Of a stretch of 48,865 nucleotides of DNA, positions 34,837 to 43,693 are shown piece after piece. A program made the position numbers and the translations under genes. The notes under the pieces were generated by a model. The model saw only the letters and a program-made list of their open reading frames with translations. It was not told where the DNA came from and made no database searches. Location: assembly GCA_965145485.1 (NCBI GenBank), contig CBCTCU010000019.1, forward strand, positions 1 through 48,865. The letters are read 5' to 3'. The DNA is from CABQCM01 sp965145485 (GTDB taxonomy: Bacteria > Bacillota > Clostridia > Oscillospirales > Acutalibacteraceae). Each line of letters opens with the position of its first letter. Position 1 is the first letter of the stretch.

Positions 34837-36585
34837 ATGAACCAGCCGATATATCAATACGAATTAACGCAGGACGCAACTCCATTTGCTTACGATGAGG
34901 CCATGGCAGTGGCCTGTATGCAGGGGCTTTGGAACCGTGAGGGTCCCCATCTTTATGTCACCTGTCGTGATGACGAAGAACACCGCAATGGTATTGCGGG
35001 TGATTCGGATTGGGGGCTAAAGCACCTCCGGCGTCCTAAGTGTACGCCGTTGTACTGGCTGGATATGTTGTCCCAAAAGGGGGGATGGCTCGAGGGGCGC
35101 GAGGTGGTCCGCCTGCATTCCCTCGAGGAGGTATACGAGCATTCCCGCCACGCCATCGCAGGGGCGGTAGTTTGGGACCCGGAGGTCCCTGCAACGGTCA
35201 ATATCGCCACCACCATGGCGGGCGTAGAGAACCTGATTGTTCTAAGCCCCGATTTGTATTATGACTTTGGCGTCAAGGTAGGGCTTGCTCTTGTTCACGA
35301 CCTTCGCGGCCGTTTTGACGGCAGGGAAACCGGCAGCGCGCGCAACGACGCTTACCGCTGGGCTATCCGGGAATATGTTGATACCGGCTTGTGCTCTTCG
35401 GAAGTAGTGGGGTTGTATTTCGACGCGTGGGTCAATCGGGATATCGGGAATACCAGCTATGTTCTCGAACGCGACCGCATGGTTGCTCAAAAAGCGTTTG
35501 TGTTTGACCTTTCCCCCTGGGCGGGCTTTGCGCCGTTGAGCGATCCCGATCAGCCGCTGGGCACCGATCTCGCCACCTATCAGTTGTTGCTCGAGCGGGT
35601 CTGCTGCCAGGCGGGCGGGCGGCATATGACCGAGCTGTGTGGATTTTTTAACCACCGCGCCCTGCGTGAGGGCCAGCCAAACGGCGTGCTGTCGGAATGG
35701 GAAACCGTCCGTCTCATTTCAGAATACAATTTTTATCAAAACACCGCTGCCAATGACGTCTACAACCAGTCCTTCCACCGCTTTGCACCAATGCCAAACT
35801 TAAAACAGCACCGGCCCAAAGCAACCAAAAAGCTGGAGAATAAGGTTTATTGGTGCATTCAGATTTGCGATATGGACTCCACCACGCCCTTGTACGACGT
35901 ATGCCCAGTGCTTTGGGATGACCCGCGCCGGGGGGAATATCCGTTGGCCTGGGGGCTCAACCCCAATCTGTATGGGGTGTTGCCTGATATTTACGCTCAT
36001 TACTACCAGACCGCGAGTGAAAACGATTATTTTTGTGCCGATGCTGGGGCGGCGGGCTATTTCAATCCCACCCGTATCCGCTCTAAGTACTGGCCCATGG
36101 TGGCGGAACATAATAAATACTGGTTTGAGAGAACCGATACGACCATCGCCGGCATGGTGCTCGATTGCGATAACCCGACCAGGGAGGTATTGCGCTATTT
36201 CGCCAAGTTCGCTCCCGACGGTTTCGCAAGCCTGGTGTGCAGCGGCATACATCCGCCCTGCAATCCACCGGTACGGGGGCACATCTTTGACGGAATGCCG
36301 GTCGGTTTCATGACGCACGCTGCCTGCGACTGGGAAGGGCTGGAGAAGACCAGCGATACCCTAAACCAGCTCTATTTCCACAAGTTTTCTCCCGACCGAT
36401 CCCACTTTGTTTATTACCGCATCACCTATCGCAGCCCATCCGAGATGTTCGACCTGTACGACAGGGTGAGGCAGACCAATCCGTCGCTGGATATCGAGTT
36501 GGTCGACCCATATACCTATTTTGACCTGCTGCGTCAAAAATACCTGGCCGATGCCGCGCAATGCGCTGAGGATGTGATGCTCTAA
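34837..36585 (+). CDS. GxGYxYP-family putative glycoside hydrolase
   Basis: 582 residues, ATG 34837 after AAGGGAGG. The motif around DAGAAGYFNPTRI corresponds to the GxGYxYP signature that names the family, with the second aromatic changed. Other family-like segments are AVACMQGLWNREGPHLYV near the N-terminus and LYFHKFSPDRSHFVYYRITY near the end. No signal peptide is present, unlike many Bacteroidetes members, so the protein should act in the cytoplasm. The family is assigned to carbohydrate processing from gene context only. It stands alone with its own promoter and terminator. Confidence 0.75.
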   Translation: MNQPIYQYELTQDATPFAYDEAMAVACMQGLWNREGPHLYVTCRDDEEHRNGIAGDSDWGLKHLRRPKCTPLYWLDMLSQKGGWLEGREVVRLHSLEEVYEHSRHAIAGAVVWDPEVPATVNIATTMAGVENLIVLSPDLYYDFGVKVGLALVHDLRGRFDGRETGSARNDAYRWAIREYVDTGLCSSEVVGLYFDAWVNRDIGNTSYVLERDRMVAQKAFVFDLSPWAGFAPLSDPDQPLGTDLATYQLLLERVCCQAGGRHMTELCGFFNHRALREGQPNGVLSEWETVRLISEYNFYQNTAANDVYNQSFHRFAPMPNLKQHRPKATKKLENKVYWCIQICDMDSTTPLYDVCPVLWDDPRRGEYPLAWGLNPNLYGVLPDIYAHYYQTASENDYFCADAGAAGYFNPTRIRSKYWPMVAEHNKYWFERTDTTIAGMVLDCDNPTREVLRYFAKFAPDGFASLVCSGIHPPCNPPVRGHIFDGMPVGFMTHAACDWEGLEKTSDTLNQLYFHKFSPDRSHFVYYRITYRSPSEMFDLYDRVRQTNPSLDIELVDPYTYFDLLRQKYLADAAQCAEDVML

Positions 36586-36592
36586 CGCTAAT

Positions 36593-36628
36593 AAACAGGC
36601 CGCCCCAATCGTTGGGCGGCCTGTTTTT
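36593..36628 (+). terminator. Terminator of the GxGYxYP gene
   Basis: AAACAGGCCGCCC pairs with GGGCGGCCTGTTT (36614-36626) around an 8-base loop; a perfect 13-bp stem with T5. Confidence 0.95.
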
Positions 36629-36967
36629 ATGTGGAATCGGTCCGATCGGAGATTCCGTAGGGCAGATAAGGACGGTGGGGCAACTTCTTTGGCGTCGAAA
36701 ACAGTGTAGCCCATATGCCGTGGTTCGTTCGATAGCCCAAATGTCGTGAGCTTCGATTACCTGATTATGCAACGATCGCATCGAATATGCGCCGGCACAT
36801 TTCCGGAATGCTATCGTACCACGAACACGCGCAGGAAAGGGAGCGTCGTTGCACATGGCCTCATAACCGTGCAGAAAAAAGGCTCCACAGTACACGGGTG
36901 GCAGTCGCCAGACGCGACACAGTAGGCCCATTCAAGCGATCAAACCCATCGACACACCAAAAGAGGA
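36629..36967. other. 339-bp spacer between convergent genes
   Basis: No supported gene. GGAATC (36633-36638) and GATTCC (36651-36656) enclose the palindrome TCCGATCGGA. Nothing else was recognised. Confidence 0.45.
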
Positions 36968-37564
36968 TCAGAGGTCATGATCCGTCTCTTGATCGTCTTC
37001 TGCATCGGAGAGAGAAAGCATCCTCTCTTGAATGGAAATAAAGTCGCTGAGCGCCGCGGGCATTTGACTTTGGTTGCGTAGGATAGCGGCCGGGTGGAAG
37101 GTGCCCATCAAATGCACCCCTTTTCGTTCGATCCATTGACCATGCTGCCGGGTGACTTTAAAATCGGGAGAAATAATACGCTGCGCTGCAATCCGGCCCA
37201 GGCATACGATCAGCTGGGGCTGGATGAGACGTACCTGCTCGCGGAGATAGCCGATGCAGGCTTCCTGTTCCTCGGGGAGAGGGTCGCGGTTTTGAGGCGG
37301 ACGGCATTTGACAATATTGGCTATATAGACCATGGAACGGTCAAGGCCGATGGTGATCAGCAGCTTGTCCAGCAGCTTTCCGGCGCGGCCGACAAAGGGC
37401 TCACCCTGCAAATCCTCATTTTCTCCCGGCCCCTCCCCGATAAAAAGAAGCCTGCTGTGCTCATTGCCGACGCCAAAGACTACCTGGGTGCGCTCCTCAC
37501 ACAGGCTGCAGCGCCGGCAGTCGGCACAGTGTTCCTGCAATTCCTGCAAAGACGAATATGGCAT
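36968..37564 (-). CDS. Family 4 uracil-DNA glycosylase (iron-sulfur)
   Basis: 198 residues, start ATG 37564 with GGAGGA seven bases before. Removes uracil from DNA as the first step of base-excision repair. The iron-sulfur cysteines are CADCRRCSLC near the N-terminus and one in IVKCRPPQNRDP. The uracil-binding motifs are GEGPGENEDLQGEPFVGRAGKLL (GEGPG, active-site region) and TFHPAAILRN. Length is normal. It stands alone between long spacers. Confidence 0.95.
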   Translation of the reverse strand: MPYSSLQELQEHCADCRRCSLCEERTQVVFGVGNEHSRLLFIGEGPGENEDLQGEPFVGRAGKLLDKLLITIGLDRSMVYIANIVKCRPPQNRDPLPEEQEACIGYLREQVRLIQPQLIVCLGRIAAQRIISPDFKVTRQHGQWIERKGVHLMGTFHPAAILRNQSQMPAALSDFISIQERMLSLSDAEDDQETDHDL

Positions 37565-38039
37565 GTTCCATCCTCCAAAATCACGATTGTTCATCAGCGG
37601 CGGTATGGGGGCCCGCCGTGCTTGCTACTGGGCGCATTCGTTCCAGGCTTTTCCGGCTACCGCCAGTGTAAAAACGTATGATACAGCTCTCGCGTGCCTG
37701 AGGTTTGGATAGCCCCGTTAAGAGGCGACACTGCGAATGCAAAAAACGAAGCGTGGTATGATGGGCGCATCGGCCGTAAAGCCTGTACCTATCCCTTCCG
37801 TACCATAGCCGTTTGTCTGCCATGATGACGTGAGGTGAGGGATGCTCTTTGTGCATAAACGTAGGCGTTTGCACGTATATTCCGCATAGCCCCCATGGCT
37901 ATGCTACCGTAAGCATGCAGAGGCATGGCATGATTTGCATATAACCGCGGATACCCCTTCCATCAAAGCAACCTAGCCATCTGCCAGTATTGTACCATAT
38001 TTCCGTGCCGCGGACAAGCTCGAAAACGAGTGGAAGCTA
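37565..38039. other. 475-bp spacer
   Basis: No supported gene between the divergent uracil-DNA glycosylase and pduL genes. The open frames seen have no ribosome binding site. No RNA family was recognised. Confidence 0.45.
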
Positions 38040-38068
38040 TTGCATTTGCCTGCAAAGGGTGGTAGAAT
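38040..38068 (+). promoter_or_regulatory. Promoter of pduL
   Basis: TTGCAT (38040-38045) and TAGAAT (38063-38068), 17 bases apart, 33 bases before the start codon. Confidence 0.72.
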
Positions 38069-38100
38069 AGATGCGAAATAGATGAAGGAGTTGGTATTTG

Positions 38101-38676
38101 ATGTCGAAACCGGTTTTGGTTGAGGTATCCGCACGACATGTGCATGTCAGTGAAAAGGATCTGGAAACCCTGTTTGGAAAGGGATATCAGCTTACCCCTA
38201 AAAAAGACCTTTCCCAGCCTGGGCAGTTTGCCTGTGAAGAGCGGGTTACCGTCGTTGGCCCCAAAAAGGAACTCAAAGGGGTCAGCATTCTTGGCCCAAC
38301 CCGCAAGGAAACGCAGGTTGAGCTTTCTCTCACGGATGCACGTTCGATCGGCGTCACCGCCCTGATTCGGGAATCGGGCGATATTGAGGGCACCAGCGGC
38401 TGTAAAATTGTCGGTCCCTGTGGCGAAATAGAGCTGGAAAAGGGCGTAATCGCCGCAAAACGCCACATTCATATGACGCCCGCCGATGCGGAGAAATATG
38501 GGGTGAAGGACCGTCAGATCGTTTCGGTCAAGGTGGATGGCGAGGAGCGTTCGACCATCTTTGGCGATGTTGTGGTACGGGTAAGCGAAAAATTTGCCCT
38601 TGCCATGCATATCGATACCGACGAGGGCAACGCCTCCTGCGCCAAGCCCGGCCTGATGGGGGATATTTTAGACTGA
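38101..38676 (+). CDS. pduL: PduL-type phosphotransacylase
   Basis: 191 residues, ATG 38101 with AAGGAG upstream. Exchanges CoA for phosphate on acetyl- or propanoyl-CoA. The two halves each carry the zinc histidines typical of PduL: VEVSARHVHVSEKDLE and AAKRHIHMTPADAEKYG. There is no encapsulation peptide at the N-terminus and no microcompartment shell gene nearby, so it is probably the housekeeping phosphotransacetylase for acetate fermentation; an acetate kinase partner is not in the window. Confidence 0.93.
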   Translation: MSKPVLVEVSARHVHVSEKDLETLFGKGYQLTPKKDLSQPGQFACEERVTVVGPKKELKGVSILGPTRKETQVELSLTDARSIGVTALIRESGDIEGTSGCKIVGPCGEIELEKGVIAAKRHIHMTPADAEKYGVKDRQIVSVKVDGEERSTIFGDVVVRVSEKFALAMHIDTDEGNASCAKPGLMGDILD

Positions 38677-38733
38677 TTGACTTGGCTGTAAACAGCGTAT
38701 CCGGTGATTCGGGTGCGCTGTTTTGTTGTATGA

Positions 38734-38770
38734 AATAGTAATCCCCCGGCGAAGCCGGGGGGTTACTATT
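38734..38770. terminator. Bidirectional terminator between pduL and the ATPase-nuclease gene
   Basis: AATAGTAATCCCCCGGC pairs with GCCGGGGGGTTACTATT around a GAA loop: a 17-pair stem with one G-T pair. It separates the convergent genes. Confidence 0.85.
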
Positions 38771-38827
38771 GTCTACTTGATGCACCGGGGTGGCAGACTA
38801 GCGGAAGGCTCTCCGCTTTGCCACATC

Positions 38828-39955
38828 CTATTCTTGACGGTCGTATAACCATTTCACCAGATTGTTGTAATCGCACAGGGACATTTGGTTGGATATGGTT
38901 TTCTGAAATTCCAGCGCGCCGCTTGTGAAAAAGGATGTGGTCGCCACCATGGAATAGGTAGCGCGTTCCCGTTGCAAAACCCCGTACAGGTTGCGGATGA
39001 CATTGACCCCGACTCGATTGTTGGGGTTGTTCTTTTTGCATTCGATCAGGAACAAAAAAGAACCCACCCAATTCTTTTTTGCGGCGTAGATGTCCACACC
39101 GCCATCCCTTGACGCTTTCGTCACCCGCACCTGGTAGCCCTCTTTGTCTAGAAGGTCGGCTATTAAGTATTCAAATTCTCTAGACGTTAGGGTATAAAGC
39201 AGCTGTGGGTTTCGGGCAAGGTCGGATATGAGGCGGGAATTCACCCTGCTCACGTCGATTTCAATGCGGTTTTTCTGCTGGGTTATGGGGACTCCTTTGG
39301 AGTCTAAAATACCGCTTTGATGGATAATGGTATGGGGATAGGCGATATTATTCTGCTGAATGAGGTAGAAAAGATTATACAGTTCCCGTAAATTCCCTTG
39401 GGATTTCGCCTTGATGTCCGACCATAGGGCTTGAGGCAAACCGAGCTCCTGAACCAGTCTGGACTGATATCGGTCGAGCTCTTCCGATGAGATAGCGGCC
39501 AGATTTAACCGGACGCCGTCGCGAATCAGCGGCTCCGGAACCGTCTGCCCGATCAACAGAAGATGGATATGGGGATGATCCCGAAAACCGGCCAACCGGC
39601 TTAAAAATTTACGCAGGCGGTATTCGTCGTAGGCCAGCGAGGTTGTCTCGTCGATGACATACAGCGTCAGGTCATGGCAGTTTTGTATCTGCTCTAAATG
39701 CTGTTCCATATAAGACTGCGCCTGATTCGGCTCGGCAAAATAATGGATCCCGCCCGGATATTGTTCCCCTAAATATTCACTGTACAGCTTGGCGAAAAAG
39801 GTCTTTCCCACGCCATAAGCGCCCTGGACCGCCACAACATGCGGCGAACGCTCCAGCAAGGCGCGCCGGGCGGATTCCAGCTCCGCAGACCTCGGAAAAA
39901 CGAACGGGTATTCTTTTACAGGGACATCCCAGACCGTTGTTGCAAAAAAGTCCAT
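38828..39955 (-). CDS. P-loop ATPase fused to an Mrr-like restriction endonuclease domain
   Basis: 375 residues, start ATG 39955 after AAAGGAGG; a longer frame to 40012 lacks such a site. Residues 1 to about 200 form a STAND/AAA-type NTPase: Walker A GAYGVGKT (45-52), Walker B LTLYVIDE (D102, E103), sensor-like HLLLIGQT (131-138). Residues about 235-375 are an Mrr-type PD-(D/E)xK nuclease: LTSREFEYLIADLL (E260), DGGVDIY (D284, D288) and IECKK (E305, K307). The combination suggests an energy-gated DNA nuclease used against foreign DNA. It is isolated: no methylase or partner gene is adjacent, and spacers of 150 and 385 bp flank it. Activity is inferred from motifs only. Confidence 0.82.
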   Translation of the reverse strand: MDFFATTVWDVPVKEYPFVFPRSAELESARRALLERSPHVVAVQGAYGVGKTFFAKLYSEYLGEQYPGGIHYFAEPNQAQSYMEQHLEQIQNCHDLTLYVIDETTSLAYDEYRLRKFLSRLAGFRDHPHIHLLLIGQTVPEPLIRDGVRLNLAAISSEELDRYQSRLVQELGLPQALWSDIKAKSQGNLRELYNLFYLIQQNNIAYPHTIIHQSGILDSKGVPITQQKNRIEIDVSRVNSRLISDLARNPQLLYTLTSREFEYLIADLLDKEGYQVRVTKASRDGGVDIYAAKKNWVGSFLFLIECKKNNPNNRVGVNVIRNLYGVLQRERATYSMVATTSFFTSGALEFQKTISNQMSLCDYNNLVKWLYDRQE

Positions 39956-40340
39956 ATTGCCTCCTTTGTGTTGTGGATACCATGGGCAACCCATTCGGAT
40001 GACATCGGCCATGATTGGGTTCCAATGAAGGGGAAAGGCCTTATCTCAGAATGAATTGGATAAGCGTCAGAGCCGTTGTGATTTTGAACTTGTTACCTAA
40101 CCGAATCGGCCGTCAAAGCAGCCTACCGTATGGCTTTTGTAATGGGAGAGCAAAACAACGCAAGATTACACAAGCGCAGTGACAGCAAGCGTTGGCAACC
40201 AATCAACCAGTGTAAGCAACGCATCCGCGCCGCGTCGCACAGCAGGGTGCCCTTTATCAGCACGTCGAGCATGGATGGTAGAACAAAGCCCCAACTTACC
40301 AAGGGCTTCTGGCCTGATGGCGGAAAGCACGTTCCGCTGT
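39956..40340. other. 385-bp spacer
   Basis: No supported gene. GCGGAA/TTCCGC at about 40320-40337 could be a weak stem after the hydrolase gene, but without a T tract. Confidence 0.4.
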
Positions 40341-41414
40341 TCAGTATTGCAAGGCACTTGCCGTGTCCAGAACGGCCCTCATGCCGTCGGAATATTCTCC
40401 TGTCAGCAGATAACGAAGGGCGTTGAGATCATGGTCATGCCCCAAAAAGGTATGGAGAATCATATTCGTTTTTCCCAAATGGTCAAATTCCGCCTTTGTG
40501 TCTCGCGCCTGCTCTATGGGCGTCATGTAATCGTATTCACCAGCAAAAATATGAATGGGAAGATCCAGTCTCGTAATCACGCTTTTGGTGGGAACCATCG
40601 AAAAATGCTCCCGAAACCAGCTGGATGTCAAACGGACGCCATGGTTGTTTTTCAGCCATTCATCGTCGCCGGCTTCCACTGCCCTGAGCATATGATTTAA
40701 ATGCTCGATAGAAAGCGGCCTGGTATCCGAAACGGTGATTTTGCCATCGCCGTCTAGATCCAGCTCCTCAAAACGTTTGTCTCCAAAGATGTCCTTACAA
40801 ACCTTGTAACGATCCTCGGCCATATCAGACTGGGTGATATACCCTTTTTTATCATAATCAAAAAATCTTTGCCACTGCCGCAAAATAGCATGGCCAGAGA
40901 GCTGCCATACCAGAGTATCACGGAGATTTTCGCCGCAGTAACCGATCAGCAAAAGCGCTTTGATCGGCGCTATCCTGCGTAGAGCAACGTGGGTGGCAAT
41001 AATGGTTCCCTCGGAAAAGCCGAGAAGCAGCAACGCAGCATGAGGGTACTTTTGACGCAGATGCTTCAGGATGCTTTCTACATCGGCCACTGCGTTGTGA
41101 GGCAAATACTGCCGGTACTCATCCTCATGGATTTGCACAAAGTTCGGCGGCTCGTCTGCGTCGGTAACTCCCCGCTGGCTGTAGGAACAAAAGCCAATAC
41201 CTCGATCGGTAAAGCCCTGCGCCCAAATATCATAATAGTTGAAAAATGATCCATCAGGCAGTTGGCGTTTTATCGTATATGTCTGAGGGCCGGAGCCGTT
41301 TACCCCAATAACGATTGCATGCACGCTTCCCCGTTTGGGAAGGCATAGGCGAACGTCGAGTTTGTATCCGTCGTGAGATATGACATCCAGCATTTGAGTG
41401 AGCATGGAAGACAT
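40341..41414 (-). CDS. Alpha/beta hydrolase with an inserted EF-hand pair
   Basis: 357 residues, ATG 41414 after GGGAGGG. The nucleophile elbow GFSEG (S134), the acid in AGEYDYMTP (D295) and the base in LGHDHDL (H326) make a complete triad. In the usual lid position two 12-residue calcium loops appear: D186-Y-D188-K-K-G-Y-I-T-Q-S-D197 and D219-L-D-G-D-G-K-I-T-V-S-D230, with helices between. The second matches the EF-hand consensus very well, the first loosely. There is no signal peptide. The substrate is unknown; calcium control of the lid is an inference. A 20-bp palindrome stands upstream. Confidence 0.85.
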   Translation of the reverse strand: MSSMLTQMLDVISHDGYKLDVRLCLPKRGSVHAIVIGVNGSGPQTYTIKRQLPDGSFFNYYDIWAQGFTDRGIGFCSYSQRGVTDADEPPNFVQIHEDEYRQYLPHNAVADVESILKHLRQKYPHAALLLLGFSEGTIIATHVALRRIAPIKALLLIGYCGENLRDTLVWQLSGHAILRQWQRFFDYDKKGYITQSDMAEDRYKVCKDIFGDKRFEELDLDGDGKITVSDTRPLSIEHLNHMLRAVEAGDDEWLKNNHGVRLTSSWFREHFSMVPTKSVITRLDLPIHIFAGEYDYMTPIEQARDTKAEFDHLGKTNMILHTFLGHDHDLNALRYLLTGEYSDGMRAVLDTASALQY

Positions 41415-41446
41415 GGCAGTTCCCTCCCCAAAGATTATCCGTGGTC

Positions 41447-41466
41447 GTTTATCTCAATTGATAAAC
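41447..41466. promoter_or_regulatory. Operator-like palindrome before the hydrolase gene
   Basis: GTTTATC-TCAATT-GATAAAC is a perfect 7+6+7 palindrome, 33-52 bases upstream of the hydrolase start, where a -35 region would lie. This shape is typical of TetR- or MarR-type operators; no such regulator gene is adjacent. Confidence 0.55.
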
Positions 41467-41632
41467 CATGATATAACGTGTAACAGGATATGTCCGGCCG
41501 CCCCGGCTCGCGGCACAAACTGGCACAGTCGTGAATTGCAGGTAATTCAATCAAAGTAGGCATCCCAAGATCGGGCATCTGCATCACCTCGTATACATCA
41601 ATTATCCTACTAAATTATACCAAATCCAACAA

Positions 41633-41666
41633 AAGAAGTCGACCGCTTTTTAGCAATCGACTTCTT
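41633..41666. repeat. 10-bp stem hairpin
   Basis: AAGAAGTCGA (41633-41642) and TCGACTTCTT (41657-41666) are exact complements with a 14-base loop, followed by GTTTG. It may be a terminator relic. The rest of 41467-41780 shows nothing I can name. Confidence 0.55.
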
Positions 41667-41769
41667 GTTTGAAGCGAACTTGACGGGAAAGTTAGCCGAG
41701 CAAGCCTCCCGTACAGCGGGGCGCGGCTATCAAAGAGAAAAAAGTGAGCAAAACAAATTTGTGCCAAAG

Positions 41770-41808
41770 GCAAAAAATAAGCCGGAGCAAAGTCTACTTT
41801 GCTCCGGC
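41770..41808 (-). terminator. Terminator of the 41915 gene
   Basis: GCCGGAGCAAAG (41781-41792) and CTTTGCTCCGGC (41797-41808) form a perfect 12-bp stem with a 4-base loop; on the minus strand TTATTTTTTGCC follows. Confidence 0.92.
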
Positions 41809-41914
41809 GTGTCAAGGGAGAGCGAAAGAGATGCCAGTGGGTTTTTATCTGGTGAACTTGAACCAGCCCGAGCGTTTTTGCACATGCACCGAATGCAAGT
41901 AATATGAACAGTCA

Positions 41915-43018
41915 TTACCACTGCGCAACCCCAAGAATATATAAAAATTGAACTGCCCAAAAGGTTAGTTCGCACCAAATCGCACGATCCTTCCTATGAT
42001 TTGGTTCCAATCCGATTTCAGCATAAGGATGTGCGATTCGCAAGTTATCCTTAAAACATTTTTTCTGATATGGCGTATCAAAAGTTGTACGAAGGACCCC
42101 ATCCGTATCAAGCATCTCTTCCAGTGTTTTTCTGGAACGCTCAACCACATCTGCCTTTTCCCCAACGACCTTTGCAAGACAGGTTAATGTTTTTCGATGA
42201 TTCGGCGCTTTGCTTGGAAAGGACAGCTCGTGAAAAGGCTGCATATACGCCCATCCAGGTCCGACCTGCTTTCCATTCATCTTTACTGCAAAGGAAAAAT
42301 TATCCGTACAGATCTCGTCATGGTAATTGATTGCCTTTGCCAACAACTCAATGGAATCAGAAGTTCGCCATGAATTTGTACAGGCAAGTGTTTCCAGATG
42401 GTATTGACACGGGAAATAGGTTTCCGGGGTAATAGTCGGGTAATTATATTTTCGTTTTAGATTGGGGTTAAACGCCACTAAATCATAGATGGAATTCAGT
42501 TCCAATAAACTTGTGAAAGCACGATAGGATATATCGACAAAGGGCTTCACCTCATCGTCATCTCCGTAACCAATCAATGCCTGACAAGTATTGATTGTTA
42601 CACCTAGAGTTGAACCGCTGTTTAGTCCACGATTCCGATTGGCAAACCGTACTTTTTCGGGATGATAATAGGAAAATTCCTCCTCCAATACATCATCGTT
42701 TCGCAGGGCCATTGCAAAGTTGTAAACAAACGGAGCGTCTGCCGGAATACCTGTATTGGCGATATAGCGTGCAGCTGCTTCCCCATCATCCAAGTGTGAA
42801 GTCTTAAATTTTTCCCAGGAATGCATTCCGCGTCCGATATATCCATTTTCATGAATATGCGAGAGCAACAACTTATAATCATCACTCTGGCGAAGTCCCT
42901 CAAGATAGTTTTCTTCTTCCACAGGATTAAGGTCATGTAAAACATCCCGGTGCAGTCTGTAACGAAGAAGATTACCTCCGTTTTCAAGAAGATAGTCGAT
43001 AGATCTTGATATATTCAT
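41915..43018 (-). CDS. Uncharacterised protein, possibly alpha-toroid (terpene-cyclase-like)
   Basis: 367 residues, start ATG 43018 with GGGGTG six bases upstream (the frame is open to 43036). I do not recognise it firmly. The opening MNISRSIDYLLENGGNLLRYRL and the repeated helical segments with Trp/Tyr and HSWEKFK recall the prenyltransferase/squalene-cyclase toroid fold, but no DxDD-type motif is seen. No signal peptide or membrane helix is present. Its base composition is visibly poorer in G+C than the neighbours, which suggests horizontal acquisition. It has its own promoter and a strong terminator. Confidence 0.55.
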   Translation of the reverse strand: MNISRSIDYLLENGGNLLRYRLHRDVLHDLNPVEEENYLEGLRQSDDYKLLLSHIHENGYIGRGMHSWEKFKTSHLDDGEAAARYIANTGIPADAPFVYNFAMALRNDDVLEEEFSYYHPEKVRFANRNRGLNSGSTLGVTINTCQALIGYGDDDEVKPFVDISYRAFTSLLELNSIYDLVAFNPNLKRKYNYPTITPETYFPCQYHLETLACTNSWRTSDSIELLAKAINYHDEICTDNFSFAVKMNGKQVGPGWAYMQPFHELSFPSKAPNHRKTLTCLAKVVGEKADVVERSRKTLEEMLDTDGVLRTTFDTPYQKKCFKDNLRIAHPYAEIGLEPNHRKDRAIWCELTFWAVQFLYILGVAQW

Positions 43019-43049
43019 TGAATTCACCCCTAACATTACGACATCATAG

Positions 43050-43078
43050 TAATAGGCAAATCTAATTCTATTTTCAAC
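43050..43078 (-). promoter_or_regulatory. Promoter of the 41915 gene
   Basis: On the minus strand TTGAAA (43078-43073) and TATTAC (43055-43050) are 17 bases apart, 31 bases before the start. Confidence 0.6.
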
Positions 43079-43181
43079 GCGGGTCGCTCATTCGAGCAAA
43101 AGAAAACCTGTGGTGCGCGAAATGCTCCCGCAGGTGTGGGCAGCTTTGACAAAAAAGATACCCGTGTGCATTTAGGGAACC

Positions 43182-43213
43182 AAACCGCAACCCAGCGCCA
43201 GCGGTTGCGGTTT
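43182..43213. repeat. 10-bp stem hairpin
   Basis: AAACCGCAAC (43182-43191) and GTTGCGGTTT (43204-43213) are exact complements. It lies between the tRNA terminator and the 41915 gene and has no clear T tract. Confidence 0.5.
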
Positions 43214-43255
43214 GAAAAGGAGCCACGACAGAATGAGTGAGAGGTGACCTTTTGC

Positions 43256-43293
43256 AAAAAAGTCGCCGCGGACGATATGACGTCCGCAGCGAC
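43256..43293 (-). terminator. Terminator of tRNA-Leu(CAA)
   Basis: GTCGCCGCGGACG (43262-43274) pairs with CGTCCGCAGCGAC (43281-43293) with one mismatch; on the minus strand six T follow. It begins two bases after the tRNA CCA end. Confidence 0.92.
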
Positions 43294-43294
43294 G

Positions 43295-43381
43295 TGGTGC
43301 CGGTAGTGGGACTCGAACCCACACGATGTCGCCATCAACGGATTTTGAGTCCGTCACGTCTGCCAATTCCATCACACCGGC
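43295..43381 (-). tRNA. tRNA-Leu (anticodon CAA)
   Basis: 87 bases including an encoded CCA. The acceptor GCCGGTG pairs with CACCGGC-type 3' strand (TACCGGC). The anticodon stem-loop is ACGGA-CTCAAAA-TCCGT with CAA, so it reads UUG. A long variable arm (TGATGGCGACATC) marks it as class II, and GGTTCGAGTCC is the T arm. A consensus-like promoter and a terminator frame it. Confidence 0.97.
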
Positions 43382-43417
43382 ATGGTAAGTAAAATGATAT
43401 ACAAATAGAACTTTTAT

Positions 43418-43446
43418 ATTATAACAACTCTTCACAAAAAAAGCAA
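43418..43446 (-). promoter_or_regulatory. Promoter of tRNA-Leu(CAA)
   Basis: TTGCTT (43446-43441) and TATAAT (43423-43418) on the minus strand, exactly 17 bases apart. The next 250 bp to 43693 hold no feature I can support. Confidence 0.85.
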
Positions 43447-43693
43447 GTGCTAATCGAAAACTCGTTTTGTAAAATGTGAATTCCTTCGTGTTGAAATGCC
43501 GTTAACAACTCGCGCAGAGGGCAAAGGGGAGGGATTGTATCCGATTTGAGAGAGTGTTCATCTAGCCTCCAGCATTTTATACGGTCCGCGATAATTATCA
43601 CCCCTGCGAGCTACCGGGTAAGAAGGCTGAGACCCAAAACAGGAAAATGCGTTGGCGATCGACAAGGTCATCGCTCGAAAAAGTATTTGGCGT

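Noticed and set aside
38101..38676. PduL as part of a bacterial microcompartment
   Set aside because: No encapsulation peptide and no shell or diol-dehydratase gene nearby; it is better explained as a housekeeping phosphotransacylase.
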